From: Brucella rhizosphaerae | Lineage (GTDB): Bacteria > Pseudomonadota > Alphaproteobacteria > Rhizobiales > Rhizobiaceae | Direction of reading: 5' to 3' | Length of the DNA stretch: 64,000 nucleotides | Assembly: GCF_002252475.1 (NCBI RefSeq) | Contig: NZ_NNRK01000034.1 | Span: 744,001-808,000 of the forward strand | Shown: positions 56,365-64,000 of the stretch, piece after piece | Layout of the letters: each line of letters begins with the position of its first letter | How positions within the stretch are numbered: the first letter of the stretch is position 1 | Notes under the pieces: model-generated | Told to the model about the DNA's origin: nothing | The model's database searches: none | The model's input: the letters and a program-made list of their open reading frames with translations, nothing else | Program-made: the position numbers and the translations under genes

Positions 56365-57480
56365 ATGAGCTATAATCAGAAACAGGTCGTTGATGCGCTG
56401 CGGGCTTTCGAGCGCGGCGAAATCGTGGTGGTCATGGATGATGACGGACGCGAGAACGAAGGCGATCTGATCGTTGCGGCAGTGCATTGCACACCGGAAA
56501 AGATGGCATTTATCGTGCGCTATACGTCTGGCATCGTATGTACACCGATGCCGCGCGAAGAGGCCAAGCGCCTTAACCTTGCGCCAATGGTTGCTGAAAA
56601 CGAATCCGCTCATACCACTGCTTTCACAGTCACGGTGGATTATCGCCACGGCACGACAACGGGCATTTCGGCTGAGGACCGTACACTCACCGTGCGCAAT
56701 CTGGCTAACCCCAATGCTGGTGCTGCCGACTTTGTGCGTCCTGGCCATATTTTTCCGCTCATAGCGCGTGAAGGCGGTGTGCTGATGCGCTCCGGTCATA
56801 CCGAAGCGGCAGTTGATCTCTGCAAGCTTGCAAATTTGCCACCCATCGGCGTCATCTGTGAGTTGATTAATGATGACGGCACGGTCATGCGCGGGCCTGA
56901 TGTGAAGGCTTTTGCTGAACAGCATAAGCTGCATCGCGTCACGGTGGCTGATCTTATCGCTTATCGTCAGCGCAAGGAAACGCTGGTCAAGCGTATCGTA
57001 GATGCCAAAATTGACACCTGTGCTGGTCCTGCCCACGCTTATACATACGAGCTTCCATGGGAGCCGATGCAGCATGTGGCGGTCGTCTTTGGCGATATTC
57101 GTGACGGCGAAAATGTGCCTGTACGTCTCCATCGCGAAGATATGCTGAGCGATGTTTTCGGAAAAGGCGGCAATAATCTTGATGAAATCATGAAGCGCAT
57201 GGGCAAAGAAGGCCGCGGCGTTCTGGTTTACCTGCGTGAAGGTTCAGTCGGTGTGCGCCCTGATCACCGTGATGCACGTGCGCGCGAAGCTCTGCTCGGT
57301 GAGCATGAAGCCCATGCTGAGGCCGTTGCACGCGAGGAAGAGTGGCGTCAGATTGGTCTTGGTGCACAGATTTTGAAGGACCTTGGCATAACATCGATTG
57401 TGCTTCTGGCATCGCGTGAACGCCATTATGTCGGTCTTGAAGGCTTCGGCATCAATATTGCGCGCACTGAGATTATCTAA
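56365..57480 (+). CDS. ribBA: 3,4-dihydroxy-2-butanone-4-phosphate synthase with a degenerate GTP cyclohydrolase II domain
   Basis: 371 residues. The N-terminal 205 are a complete RibB domain: MDDDGRENEGDLIVAA near 32-47 and HTEAAVDLCKLA carry the metal and substrate ligands. The C-terminal 160 are RibA-like (VPVRLHREDMLSDVFG, then GAQILKDLGITSIVLLA and YVGLEGFGI), but the zinc cysteines of GTP cyclohydrolase II are absent: HREDMLSDVFGKGGNN stands where active enzymes read HxECLTGD...RCDCG. So only the RibB step is expected. A separate RibA may exist elsewhere. The full symbol should be read with that caution. Confidence 0.9.
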   Translation: MSYNQKQVVDALRAFERGEIVVVMDDDGRENEGDLIVAAVHCTPEKMAFIVRYTSGIVCTPMPREEAKRLNLAPMVAENESAHTTAFTVTVDYRHGTTTGISAEDRTLTVRNLANPNAGAADFVRPGHIFPLIAREGGVLMRSGHTEAAVDLCKLANLPPIGVICELINDDGTVMRGPDVKAFAEQHKLHRVTVADLIAYRQRKETLVKRIVDAKIDTCAGPAHAYTYELPWEPMQHVAVVFGDIRDGENVPVRLHREDMLSDVFGKGGNNLDEIMKRMGKEGRGVLVYLREGSVGVRPDHRDARAREALLGEHEAHAEAVAREEEWRQIGLGAQILKDLGITSIVLLASRERHYVGLEGFGINIARTEII

Positions 57481-57492
57481 GCGGTTTCATAG

Positions 57493-57517
57493 GCACATGA
57501 CTGTCATGGTCATGTGC
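57493..57517. other. Nine-pair hairpin between ribBA and the deacetylase-like gene
   Basis: GCACATGAC and GTCATGTGC are perfect complements with a seven-base loop. No T run follows. It may act in mRNA processing or partial termination. Confidence 0.6.
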
Positions 57518-57540
57518 TTCGCCGATGCTACAGGAGCGCA

Positions 57541-58491
57541 ATGACAACCCGTCTTTACTGGCATCCAATCTATCTCGAACATTGTGTGCCGTCCGGACAT
57601 CCCGAGCGGCCTGATCGCATTCGTGCGCTGATGAGCGAGCTCGAGGGGCCGGATTTTTACCGCCTTGATCGGGTGGAAGCACGCGCGGCTTCTGAAGATG
57701 CTATTCTGCTGGCCCATCCTGAAAGTTATGTCGAGACGATCCGTAGTCAGATCCCGGACGCTATTGACGATGAAGAAGCGCCGCAGCCGCTCAATAAGCT
57801 TGGCGTCGATACTTATGTGAGTCCGAAAAGCTGGGAAGCAGCACTGACAGCAATTGGTGCAGCCAATGCTGCTGTGGATGACGTATTCTCGGGGCAGGCG
57901 GACAATGTTTTCGTTGCTTCGCGCCCGCCGGGCCATCATGCCGAGCTTTCGACGGCGATGGGTTTCTGCCTTTTCAACAATGTGGCCATCGCTGCACGCC
58001 ACGCGCAGCGTGAGCATGGTGCCGAGCGTGTAGCAATCGTCGATTGGGACGTGCATCACGGCAATGGTACGCAGGATATTTTCAAAGAAGATCCGAGCGT
58101 TCTCTACTGCTCGACACATCAATTTCCGCTCTTTCCGGGCACGGGCAGGAAAGATGAGGTGGGTGTGGGCAATATCGTCAATGCGCCACTTTCGCCGAAT
58201 ACCGGCAGCCGCGAATTTCGTGAGGCATTTAATAGTCGTGTATTGCCCGCTTTGGACAACTTCCGGCCCGATTTGATCCTTATTTCAGCTGGCTTCGACG
58301 CGCATTTCCGCGATCCTCTCGCCGAGATCAATCTCGATGAAGCGGATTTCGATTGGGCGACGGGCAAGCTCATGGAACGTGCAGAACGGTTCTGCAATCA
58401 CCGATTGGTGAGCGTGCTTGAAGGTGGATATGATCTTGAGGGCTTGTCGCAGTCCGCGTCTTCTCATATTACGCGGCTGTTGAAAGGATAA
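57541..58491 (+). CDS. Histone deacetylase family protein (acetylpolyamine amidohydrolase-like)
   Basis: 316 residues. The metal and catalytic residues are in RPPGHHAELSTAMGFCLFNN and DWDVHHGNGTQ, and in SAGFDAHFRDPL. Bacterial members deacetylate polyamines, acetoin-linked substrates or acetyl-lysine in proteins. ATG 57541 has AGGAG upstream. It stands between ribBA and xseB; xseB starts three bases after its stop, so they share a transcript. Confidence 0.93.
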   Translation: MTTRLYWHPIYLEHCVPSGHPERPDRIRALMSELEGPDFYRLDRVEARAASEDAILLAHPESYVETIRSQIPDAIDDEEAPQPLNKLGVDTYVSPKSWEAALTAIGAANAAVDDVFSGQADNVFVASRPPGHHAELSTAMGFCLFNNVAIAARHAQREHGAERVAIVDWDVHHGNGTQDIFKEDPSVLYCSTHQFPLFPGTGRKDEVGVGNIVNAPLSPNTGSREFREAFNSRVLPALDNFRPDLILISAGFDAHFRDPLAEINLDEADFDWATGKLMERAERFCNHRLVSVLEGGYDLEGLSQSASSHITRLLKG

Positions 58492-58494
58492 ACC

Positions 58495-58749
58495 ATGGTA
58501 ACCGAACCGTCCAACACCGACATTGCAGTTATGAGCTTCGAGGACGCCTTGAAGCAGCTTGAGAAAATCGTCGATGATCTGGAGCGGGGCGACGTGCCGC
58601 TGGAAGAATCCATCCGCATCTATGAACGCGGCGAAGCGCTTAAGAAGCATTGCGACACGCTGCTCAAATCTGCCGAAGACAAGGTTGAGAAAATCCGCAT
58701 CGGCCGCGATGGTCAGCCTGCTGGCACCGAGCCACTCGACGCCGAGTAA
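58495..58749 (+). CDS. xseB: Exodeoxyribonuclease VII small subunit
   Basis: 84 residues, almost all helical, with the family marks [19 protein letters not shown] and [18 protein letters not shown]. It is a small regulatory partner of XseA, which is not in the window. It follows the deacetylase-like gene by three bases, and its stop directly abuts that of the DedA gene on the other strand. Confidence 0.96.
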   Translation: MVTEPSNTDIAVMSFEDALKQLEKIVDDLERGDVPLEESIRIYERGEALKKHCDTLLKSAEDKVEKIRIGRDGQPAGTEPLDAE

Positions 58750-59271
58750 TTAAAACATTGCCTTGAGTTGAGCGGCGTAAGGCGCAAGCACGCCGCTCAG
58801 GAGATAGGGGCCAAGACCCCAGACAAGCGTCCATCCGGCAGCTCCCACCACATTGGCACATAAAAAATGCAGAGGGTTCATTTTCATGGAGCCTGCAACG
58901 ATGCCGTTCAATTGTCTGAGCAGCACGACGAAGCGCGCTGTTGCGACCACATAAATGCCTTTGCTTTTAAACATCTTCTCGAACTTATCGAGCCGTTCCG
59001 GCGTAAGCTTCACATAATTTCCATAGCGAAGGATCAGCGCTCTTCCGCCAAAGCGACCAATTGCATAACCGGTGCAGTCGCCCAGAACCGCTCCGATAAA
59101 CACGGCAAGAAGAATAGTTTCGATATTCAGCGTGCCATGCAGCGCCAGAAGCGAACTTGCTATAAGAGCGCTTTCGCCGGGAAGTGGTGCGCCGAAAGAT
59201 TCAAAATAGACAATAATGAAAAGTGCCAGCGCGCCGTATGCGGTGATGTAGGGCTCAATGAAGCTCATCAT
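58750..59271 (-). CDS. DedA-family membrane protein
   Basis: 173 residues with four to five membrane segments. The family marks are ESFGAPLPGESALIASSLLA near 24-43 and RFVVLLRQLNGIVAGSMKM near 113-131. DedA proteins take part in lipid carrier recycling and envelope integrity. Its length is slightly below the usual 190-220. ATG 59271 and ATG 59268 are both possible. It converges with xseB with no bases between the stops. Confidence 0.88.
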   Translation of the reverse strand: MMSFIEPYITAYGALALFIIVYFESFGAPLPGESALIASSLLALHGTLNIETILLAVFIGAVLGDCTGYAIGRFGGRALILRYGNYVKLTPERLDKFEKMFKSKGIYVVATARFVVLLRQLNGIVAGSMKMNPLHFLCANVVGAAGWTLVWGLGPYLLSGVLAPYAAQLKAMF

Positions 59272-59299
59272 TAAAAAGCGGCACTTTCTGAACGGCTAA

Positions 59300-59380
59300 A
59301 GCATTTCCTGCAAAAGTGCGAAGCGGTTTTGCGCAGGATAACGCCTGAGTAGATAGTTAGAGCGGTTCCAACGATTCAAT
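59300..59380. repeat. Dispersed palindromic element, family A, degenerate copy
   Basis: TCCTGCAAAA and TTTTGCGCAGGA pair with a two-base bulge, and AGAGCGGTTCCAACGATTCAAT follows like the second half. Beyond it, TATCAAGTGGAGCCG occurs twice in a row near 59381-59411. Confidence 0.6.
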
Positions 59381-59429
59381 ATCAAGTGGAGCCGATTTAT
59401 CAAGTGGAGCCGTTCCAGATATGAAAAGA

Positions 59430-59447
59430 CTCCGGCGCAAACCGGAG
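59430..59447. terminator. Short hairpin after the GlsB-like gene
   Basis: CTCCGG/CCGGAG with a six-base loop, 23 bases after the minus-strand stop. It is weak and without a T run beyond TCTTTTC, so the assignment is tentative. Confidence 0.45.
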
Positions 59448-59469
59448 CCTAGATACATAATTGGTTTTT

Positions 59470-59733
59470 TCAGCCGATGGAACGCTTGCCGGTGATCTTG
59501 TGGTAAGCCCACAAAACTATGATTGAACCGATAATGGCGATGATCAAGCTGATTGGATCGAAGGCGCCAGTGACGCCACGACCGAAAAGCGATGAAGAAA
59601 GTACGCCGCCAACGATTGCCCCGACAATGCCTAGCGCAATGTCGAAGAACAGTCCCTGACCGCTTTTATTGACGATCTTGCTGCCGATGAAGCCGGCAAT
59701 CAGACCTAGAATAATCCAGCTTATAACAGACAT
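59470..59733 (-). CDS. GlsB/YeaQ/YmgE-family stress membrane protein
   Basis: 87 residues with three membrane helices. SWIILGLIAGFIGSKIVN near the start and GIVGAIVGGVLSSSLFG are typical of this transglycosylase-associated family, seen in general stress responses. It stands alone. The start has a ribosome site like AGGAG in the leader (AGATATTAG). Function in the cell is unknown. Confidence 0.9.
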   Translation of the reverse strand: MSVISWIILGLIAGFIGSKIVNKSGQGLFFDIALGIVGAIVGGVLSSSLFGRGVTGAFDPISLIIAIIGSIIVLWAYHKITGKRSIG

Positions 59734-59895
59734 CTAATATCTCCTATCGCGCAAATAAGTTTTTGCATCAGGCAGTTAGAAAATTTTCACAATAGTTTCG
59801 ATTTGGCAAGGTATAATGCTTGTCAAAAGAAGAAACTTATTTCACCTTAACTTATCGCATGTGAGAAAATCACGGCGTCCAACAGGGAGTATCGC

Positions 59896-60465
59896 GTGAT
59901 GGGAAGCTATGACGACAATTCCAAGAACTCGCCGATCCCCGGCGGCAGTCTTGCCAAGCCGGTTCTGATCGCACTGGGTGCGCTTCTGGTCGGCAAGATG
60001 CTGAAAGGGCACAGCGAGGAGCCTGCACAGCCTGCCTCCATTCCAGATCAGTCTGCACCTCAGCAGGCAGATAGCGGTGGCGGTTTGCTTGGCGGTATTC
60101 TGGGCGGCCTTGGTGGCCTGCTTGGTGGAACGCTTGCAAGTGGCGGGGCATCTTCTGCTCCGGCAGCCCCTGGACCGCTTAGCGGTGGCCTTGGTGGCTT
60201 GCTCGACCAGCTCAAGCAGTCAGGCCTTGGTGACAAGGTTGATTCCTGGGTTGGGCAAGGTAGCAATCACCAGATCGAGCCCGGCCAGCTTGGCGACGCA
60301 CTTGGTCAGAAGACATTGAGCGAAATCGCCGCTCATGCCGGTATTGACCAGCAGGAGTTACTCAATCAGCTCTCGCAGGTTCTGCCTGGACTGGTGGACA
60401 AGCTGACGACCAATGGTCAGGTGCCTGATACGAACGAATTGTCGCGACTGTTGCACAATCGTTAA
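59896..60465 (+). CDS. YidB/DUF937 family protein
   Basis: 189 residues. The first 60 are Pro/Gly-rich with a hydrophobic helix (PVLIALGALLVGKML), the middle is a Gly-Leu repeat (GGLLGGILGGLGGLLGG), and the C-terminal 70 residues (GQKTLSEIAAHAGIDQQELL on) form the YidB helical bundle. Function unknown. GTG 59896 or ATG 59899 may be the start; both have GGGAG upstream. It ends 27 bases before a strong terminator. Confidence 0.84.
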   Translation: MMGSYDDNSKNSPIPGGSLAKPVLIALGALLVGKMLKGHSEEPAQPASIPDQSAPQQADSGGGLLGGILGGLGGLLGGTLASGGASSAPAAPGPLSGGLGGLLDQLKQSGLGDKVDSWVGQGSNHQIEPGQLGDALGQKTLSEIAAHAGIDQQELLNQLSQVLPGLVDKLTTNGQVPDTNELSRLLHNR

Positions 60466-60492
60466 GAGGCTATCATATTAAACACCACGGCA

Positions 60493-60521
60493 GCACCGGC
60501 GCTCTCCGCCGGTGCCTTTTT
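60493..60521 (+). terminator. Terminator after the YidB-like gene
   Basis: GCACCGGCG/CGCCGGTGC with a five-base loop, followed by CTTTTTA. It ends 17 bases before the pirin start. Confidence 0.92.
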
Positions 60522-60537
60522 ATTTGGTGGCGGCCTC

Positions 60538-61458
60538 ATGAGTTTCTTTCCATGTCCTGATCCTGTTCTTGGCGACAAGACCACTGTGGATTCCATTGAA
60601 ACGCTGGTGATTCCACGAACAAGCGATATTGGTGGTCTGGAGGTGCGGCGTGCGCTTCCAACGGTTCGCCGTCGTCTTGTCGGACCGTTCATCTTTTTTG
60701 ACCGAATGGGACCAGCAGTTCTGCGTGATGGCGACGCGCTTGATGTTCGCCCGCATCCACATATCGGCCTTTCGACCGTGACCTATCTATTTGATGGTCA
60801 TATCCGGCATCGTGATAGCCTTGGCACGGAAATGGTGATCCAACCCGGTGATGTAAACCTGATGACGGCGGGCAGGGGGATTGTCCATTCCGAACGCTCA
60901 CCTGAAGAAGAGCGCAGTGGTCCGCTATCAATTTCGGGTGTGCAGACATGGCTCGCTCTTCCGGAGCAGCTGGAAGAAATCAACCCGGAATTCTTCCACA
61001 CCAATGCGCCTGATCTGCCGCTGATGGAAGATCGTGAGTTTAAAGGGCGTCTGATCATCGGTTCGATGCATGGTGTTAATTCGCCCGTTATCCAGCACGC
61101 AGAAACGCTTTACGCGGATATTGAAGTGTTGCCCGGCGGGCGGTTCCATATTCCGCCAACCACGGAAGAACGCGCAATTTACACGCTGCGCGGCAATGTT
61201 GGTATTGCTGGTGACGTGTTTCCGTCTGATCGACTTCTGGCTTTCCGACCTGGCGACGATATTGTGGTTGAAGCCGGACCGGAAGGCGCGCATTTTATGC
61301 TTTTTGGCGGCGCAGCACTTGGTTCAAAGCGCTATATCTGGTGGAATTTTGTCTCGTCTTCCAAAGAACGCATTGAGCAGGCAAAAGAAGAATGGCGCAC
61401 GGGCCGCTTCGATATCGTGCCGGGTGACGAGGAAGAATTCGTACCTTTGCCTGAATGA
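60538..61458 (+). CDS. Pirin family protein
   Basis: 306 residues of the two-cupin pirin fold. The metal ligands are in VRPHPHIGLSTVTYLFDG near 60-77, and GRGIVHSERSPEE follows. Members bind iron or zinc; some oxidise quercetin, others act in regulation. TTL-like C-terminal parts are intact. It reads from shortly after a terminator, so it has its own promoter. Confidence 0.9.
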   Translation: MSFFPCPDPVLGDKTTVDSIETLVIPRTSDIGGLEVRRALPTVRRRLVGPFIFFDRMGPAVLRDGDALDVRPHPHIGLSTVTYLFDGHIRHRDSLGTEMVIQPGDVNLMTAGRGIVHSERSPEEERSGPLSISGVQTWLALPEQLEEINPEFFHTNAPDLPLMEDREFKGRLIIGSMHGVNSPVIQHAETLYADIEVLPGGRFHIPPTTEERAIYTLRGNVGIAGDVFPSDRLLAFRPGDDIVVEAGPEGAHFMLFGGAALGSKRYIWWNFVSSSKERIEQAKEEWRTGRFDIVPGDEEEFVPLPE

Positions 61459-61526
61459 TGTCGCATAGGACACGATGTCCCGCCCGGCTTGATCTGAGGC
61501 TTGATACTGTTATACCGACCACGCTT

Positions 61527-61628
61527 GGAGCGCATCGCGAAAAGTGTGAAACGGTTTTCGGACTAAGATGTGCGCTAAAACATATGACCAGGGTGTCGAT
61601 CCGATAAAATCAGATTGAAACGCGCTCT
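61527..61628. repeat. Dispersed palindromic element, family A, full-length copy
   Basis: 102 bases in two hairpin halves: AGCGCATC with GATGTGCGCT and an inner CGAAAA/GGTTTTCG, then a second half ending CGCGCTCT. Same length and block order as the 1173-1274 copy. It ends 30 bases before dxs. Confidence 0.78.
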
Positions 61629-61658
61629 GAACACCCAACCGGATAGATAGGGTAAGCA

Positions 61659-63575
61659 ATGTCCCGACCCATAACCCCGCTGCTCGACAAGGCACCGACA
61701 CCGGACGCTTTGCGCGCGTTGCCGGAAGCGGACCTGCCGCAGCTTGCGCAGGAATTGCGCGCTGAGATGATCGATGCCGTTTCTACAACCGGCGGGCATC
61801 TGGGTGCAGGTTTGGGTGTGGTTGAACTGACAGTAGCTCTGCATCATGTCTTCGATACACCGCATGATCGCATCATCTGGGACGTTGGACATCAGACATA
61901 TCCACACAAGATTCTAACCGGCCGCCGCGACAGGATTCGTACCTTGCGCCAGGAAGGCGGTCTTTCCGGCTTCACCAAGCGCGCCGAGAGTGAATATGAT
62001 CCATTTGGTGCGGCGCATTCTTCAACGTCTATTTCTGCCGGTCTTGGCATGGCGGTCGCGGCTGACCTGTCTGGCGAAAAGCGCAATGTGATTGCCGTCA
62101 TCGGCGACGGCTCCATGTCGGCTGGTATGGCTTATGAAGCGATGAACAATGCTGGCGCCCTCGATGCGCGCCTCATCGTCATTCTCAACGACAATGACAT
62201 GTCGATTGCGCCGCCAACTGGCGCGATGAGCGCCTATCTGGCGCGCCTTGTTTCTGGCAAGACTTATCGCAGCGTGCGCGAAGCCGCAAAGCAGATCGCC
62301 AAAAAACTGCCTAAATTTTTGCAGGACAAGGCTCGCAAATCGGAAGAGTTCACACGTGCCTTCTTCACCGGCGGCACGATGTTTGAAGAGCTGGGCTTTT
62401 ACTATGTCGGTCCAATCGATGGCCATAATCTTGACCACCTGTTGCCAATCCTGAAAAATGTTCGCGACGCACAGGAAGGTCCTGTGCTGATCCATGTGGT
62501 TACACAGAAGGGCAAGGGCTATGCGCCCGCCGAAGCCGCTGCCGACAAATATCACGGCGTCAATAAGTTTGATGTGATTACCGGCAAGCAGTCGAAGCCG
62601 CCCGCAAATGCGCCAAGCTATACCAAGATTTTCGGCACCAGCCTGATTGAAGAAGCGCGTCACGACGACAAGATCATTGCGGTTACAGCTGCGATGCCAA
62701 CAGGCACGGGGCTGGATCTGTTTGGCGAAGTGTTTCCGCAGCGTACTTTCGATGTCGGTATTGCCGAACAGCACGCAGTGACCTTTGCGGCAGGCCTGGC
62801 CTCCGAAGGCTACAAGCCGTTTTGCGCGATCTATTCGACCTTCCTTCAGCGCGGCTATGATCAGGTCGTGCATGATGTGTCGATCCAGAACCTGCCAGTG
62901 CGTTTCCCGATCGACCGCGCCGGTCTGGTTGGAGCCGATGGCCCGACCCATGCTGGTTCCTTCGATACCGGCTTCCTCGCAGCCCTTCCGGGCTTCGTGG
63001 TGATGGCTGCATCTGACGAGGCGGAATTGCGCCATATGGTGCGCACGGCTGCGGACTATGATGAAGGCCCGATCTCTTTCCGCTATCCGCGTGGCGATGG
63101 TGTTGGCGTCGAACTGCCCGAACGCGGAACCGCGCTTGAAATTGGCAAGGGCCGTATCGTGCGTGAAGGCACAAAGGTTGCACTTCTCTCCTTTGGTACG
63201 CGTTTGCAGGAATGCCTGAGTGCGGCTGATGAACTGGCTGCCTCCGGTCTTTCCACAACTGTTGCCGATGCGCGTTTTGCCAAGCCGCTTGATCACGATC
63301 TCATCCGCCGTCTCGCGCGCGAGCACGAAGTGCTGGTGACTGTTGAGGAAGGGGCTGTTGGTGGCTTTGCTGCGCATGTCCTGCAATTCCTTGCAACCGA
63401 TGGCCTGCTGGACCGAGGGCTTAAAGTTCGCGTGCTGACGCTGCCTGATGTCTATCAGGATCATGCCAAGCCGGAAGTCATGTATGCCAATGCTGGTCTC
63501 GACCGCGCGGGCATAGTGCATACTGTCTTTGCTGCTTTGGGTCGCGAAGAGCTGACCGCATCCTTCCGTGCCTGA
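61659..63575 (+). CDS. dxs: 1-deoxy-D-xylulose-5-phosphate synthase
   Basis: 638 residues. The thiamine-diphosphate motif is [16 protein letters not shown] near 149-164, with HTxG-like [11 protein letters not shown] earlier and [15 protein letters not shown] in the transketolase domain. It makes DXP from pyruvate and glyceraldehyde 3-phosphate, the entry to the MEP pathway in which IspE also works. Length is normal. The tlyA start lies inside its last codons. Confidence 0.97.
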   Translation: MSRPITPLLDKAPTPDALRALPEADLPQLAQELRAEMIDAVSTTGGHLGAGLGVVELTVALHHVFDTPHDRIIWDVGHQTYPHKILTGRRDRIRTLRQEGGLSGFTKRAESEYDPFGAAHSSTSISAGLGMAVAADLSGEKRNVIAVIGDGSMSAGMAYEAMNNAGALDARLIVILNDNDMSIAPPTGAMSAYLARLVSGKTYRSVREAAKQIAKKLPKFLQDKARKSEEFTRAFFTGGTMFEELGFYYVGPIDGHNLDHLLPILKNVRDAQEGPVLIHVVTQKGKGYAPAEAAADKYHGVNKFDVITGKQSKPPANAPSYTKIFGTSLIEEARHDDKIIAVTAAMPTGTGLDLFGEVFPQRTFDVGIAEQHAVTFAAGLASEGYKPFCAIYSTFLQRGYDQVVHDVSIQNLPVRFPIDRAGLVGADGPTHAGSFDTGFLAALPGFVVMAASDEAELRHMVRTAADYDEGPISFRYPRGDGVGVELPERGTALEIGKGRIVREGTKVALLSFGTRLQECLSAADELAASGLSTTVADARFAKPLDHDLIRRLAREHEVLVTVEEGAVGGFAAHVLQFLATDGLLDRGLKVRVLTLPDVYQDHAKPEVMYANAGLDRAGIVHTVFAALGREELTASFRA

Positions 63576-64000
63576 TATTTCGCCCGATAAGAGCTTGCGG
63601 CTTGATCAATTGCTGGCCGAGCTTGGACTATTTGCGACGCGCTCACGTGCGCGCGATGCGATCCAGCGCGGTACGGTGAAGGTTGACGGCAAGCCCGTCA
63701 CCAAACCGGGGCAGAACGTCGCGCGCACGGCGAAAATCGCGGTCGATGATCCGGCCAGCGCCTATGTTTCTCGTGGCGCACTAAAGCTCATAGCGGCGCT
63801 CGATCACTTCAATCTTGATGTGCGGGGCCGGACTGCACTGGATATCGGCGCATCGACTGGCGGCTTTACGCAAGTGTTGCTCGAACGCGGCAGCAGCCAT
63901 GTCATCGCTATTGATGTCGGTCACGACCAACTGCATGAAAGCCTGCGCAAGGATGCTCGCGTCACCAACAAGGAAGGTATCAACGCGCGTGCGCTGGAGC
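63568..64000 (+). CDS. tlyA: TlyA-family rRNA 2'-O-methyltransferase, 3' truncated
   Basis: About 144 residues are visible before the window ends. The N-terminal S4 RNA-binding domain starts [20 protein letters not shown], and the methyltransferase SAM site is [19 protein letters not shown]. TlyA enzymes methylate cytidines of 16S and 23S rRNA; some are called hemolysins on weak grounds. GTG 63568 overlaps the dxs stop by eight bases, so dxs and tlyA are coupled. The last bases are cut in mid-gene. Confidence 0.93.
   Translation, partial: MPDISPDKSLRLDQLLAELGLFATRSRARDAIQRGTVKVDGKPVTKPGQNVARTAKIAVDDPASAYVSRGALKLIAALDHFNLDVRGRTALDIGASTGGFTQVLLERGSSHVIAIDVGHDQLHESLRKDARVTNKEGINARALE

Noticed and set aside
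62022..63521. A 499-codon open frame on the minus strand inside dxs
   Set aside because: It is a mirror of the dxs reading frame, common in this base composition; the plus-strand protein carries all Dxs motifs and the minus product resembles nothing known.

Overview
This window is a stretch of conserved core chromosome from an alphaproteobacterium of the Hyphomicrobiales, most likely the Brucella/Ochrobactrum group. The reasons are the gene content and order (atpI-B-E-F'-F split from the F1 genes; aroC, ribBA, a histone-deacetylase-like gene, xseB, dxs and tlyA in a row), a BacA/SbmA peptide transporter, DUF1344 and DUF6101-type proteins, frequent TTG/GTG starts behind good Shine-Dalgarno sites, and dispersed palindromic elements of rhizobial type. 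Species-level placement is inference. I see no rRNA, tRNA, CRISPR array, prophage, insertion sequence or integron.

Layout. 1-7 kb: cell-envelope L,D-transpeptidase (cut at the left edge) with a DsbA-like oxidoreductase, the alkylation-repair pair ada plus a 2OG-Fe(II) oxygenase, an ArsC-like reductase, a FUSC-type membrane protein, bacA and a secreted polysaccharide deacetylase. 7-16 kb: membrane TPR protein and der, a divergent SDR/TetR pair, a second SDR, an Hsp70-like protein, secreted small proteins, a second L,D-transpeptidase and a SleB-type wall hydrolase. 16.5-19.4 kb: the F0 ATP synthase operon. 19.5-30.5 kb: EamA exporter, rnhB, a PA0069-type radical SAM protein, a small glycosyltransferase, two tandemly duplicated small secreted proteins, ispE, a SohB/SppA-type peptidase, nhaA, an operon-like run (monooxygenase, GNAT, TrmN6-like, DUF2007) and a polyprenyl diphosphate synthase. 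30.6-38.5 kb: large TPR protein, glyQ-glyS, Sua5-type enzyme and a GlcD-like FAD oxidase. 38.6-44.6 kb: DUF6101-like protein, a strong candidate small RNA, a fatty-acid oxidation pair, a cold-shock protein and a diguanylate cyclase. 44.6-54.9 kb: purD, ubiA, pdxH, a Tat-exported esterase, a surface lipoprotein, a CbpA-like DnaJ protein, fabI, a histidine phosphatase, a metallophosphoesterase, an Xre/RES toxin-antitoxin pair and a DUF1344 protein. 55-64 kb: aroC, ribBA with a degenerate GTP cyclohydrolase II half, deacetylase-like protein, xseB, DedA, GlsB, YidB-like protein, pirin, dxs and the start of tlyA (cut at the right edge).

Several genes belong to one isoprenoid/quinone theme (dxs, ispE, polyprenyl diphosphate synthase, ubiA). 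Others maintain the envelope (two L,D-transpeptidases, SleB, polysaccharide deacetylase, BacA, DedA).

No large unknown system is evident. The most unusual signals are: a three-hairpin candidate sRNA at about 39440-39570; two families of dispersed palindromic elements, one with base changes that preserve pairing; a tandem duplication of a 76-residue secreted protein; the RibBA whose second half has lost its zinc cysteines; and the toxin-antitoxin pair set among housekeeping genes. Positions, motifs and hairpins were read by eye from the sequence; family names come from recognising conserved motifs, without database searches.
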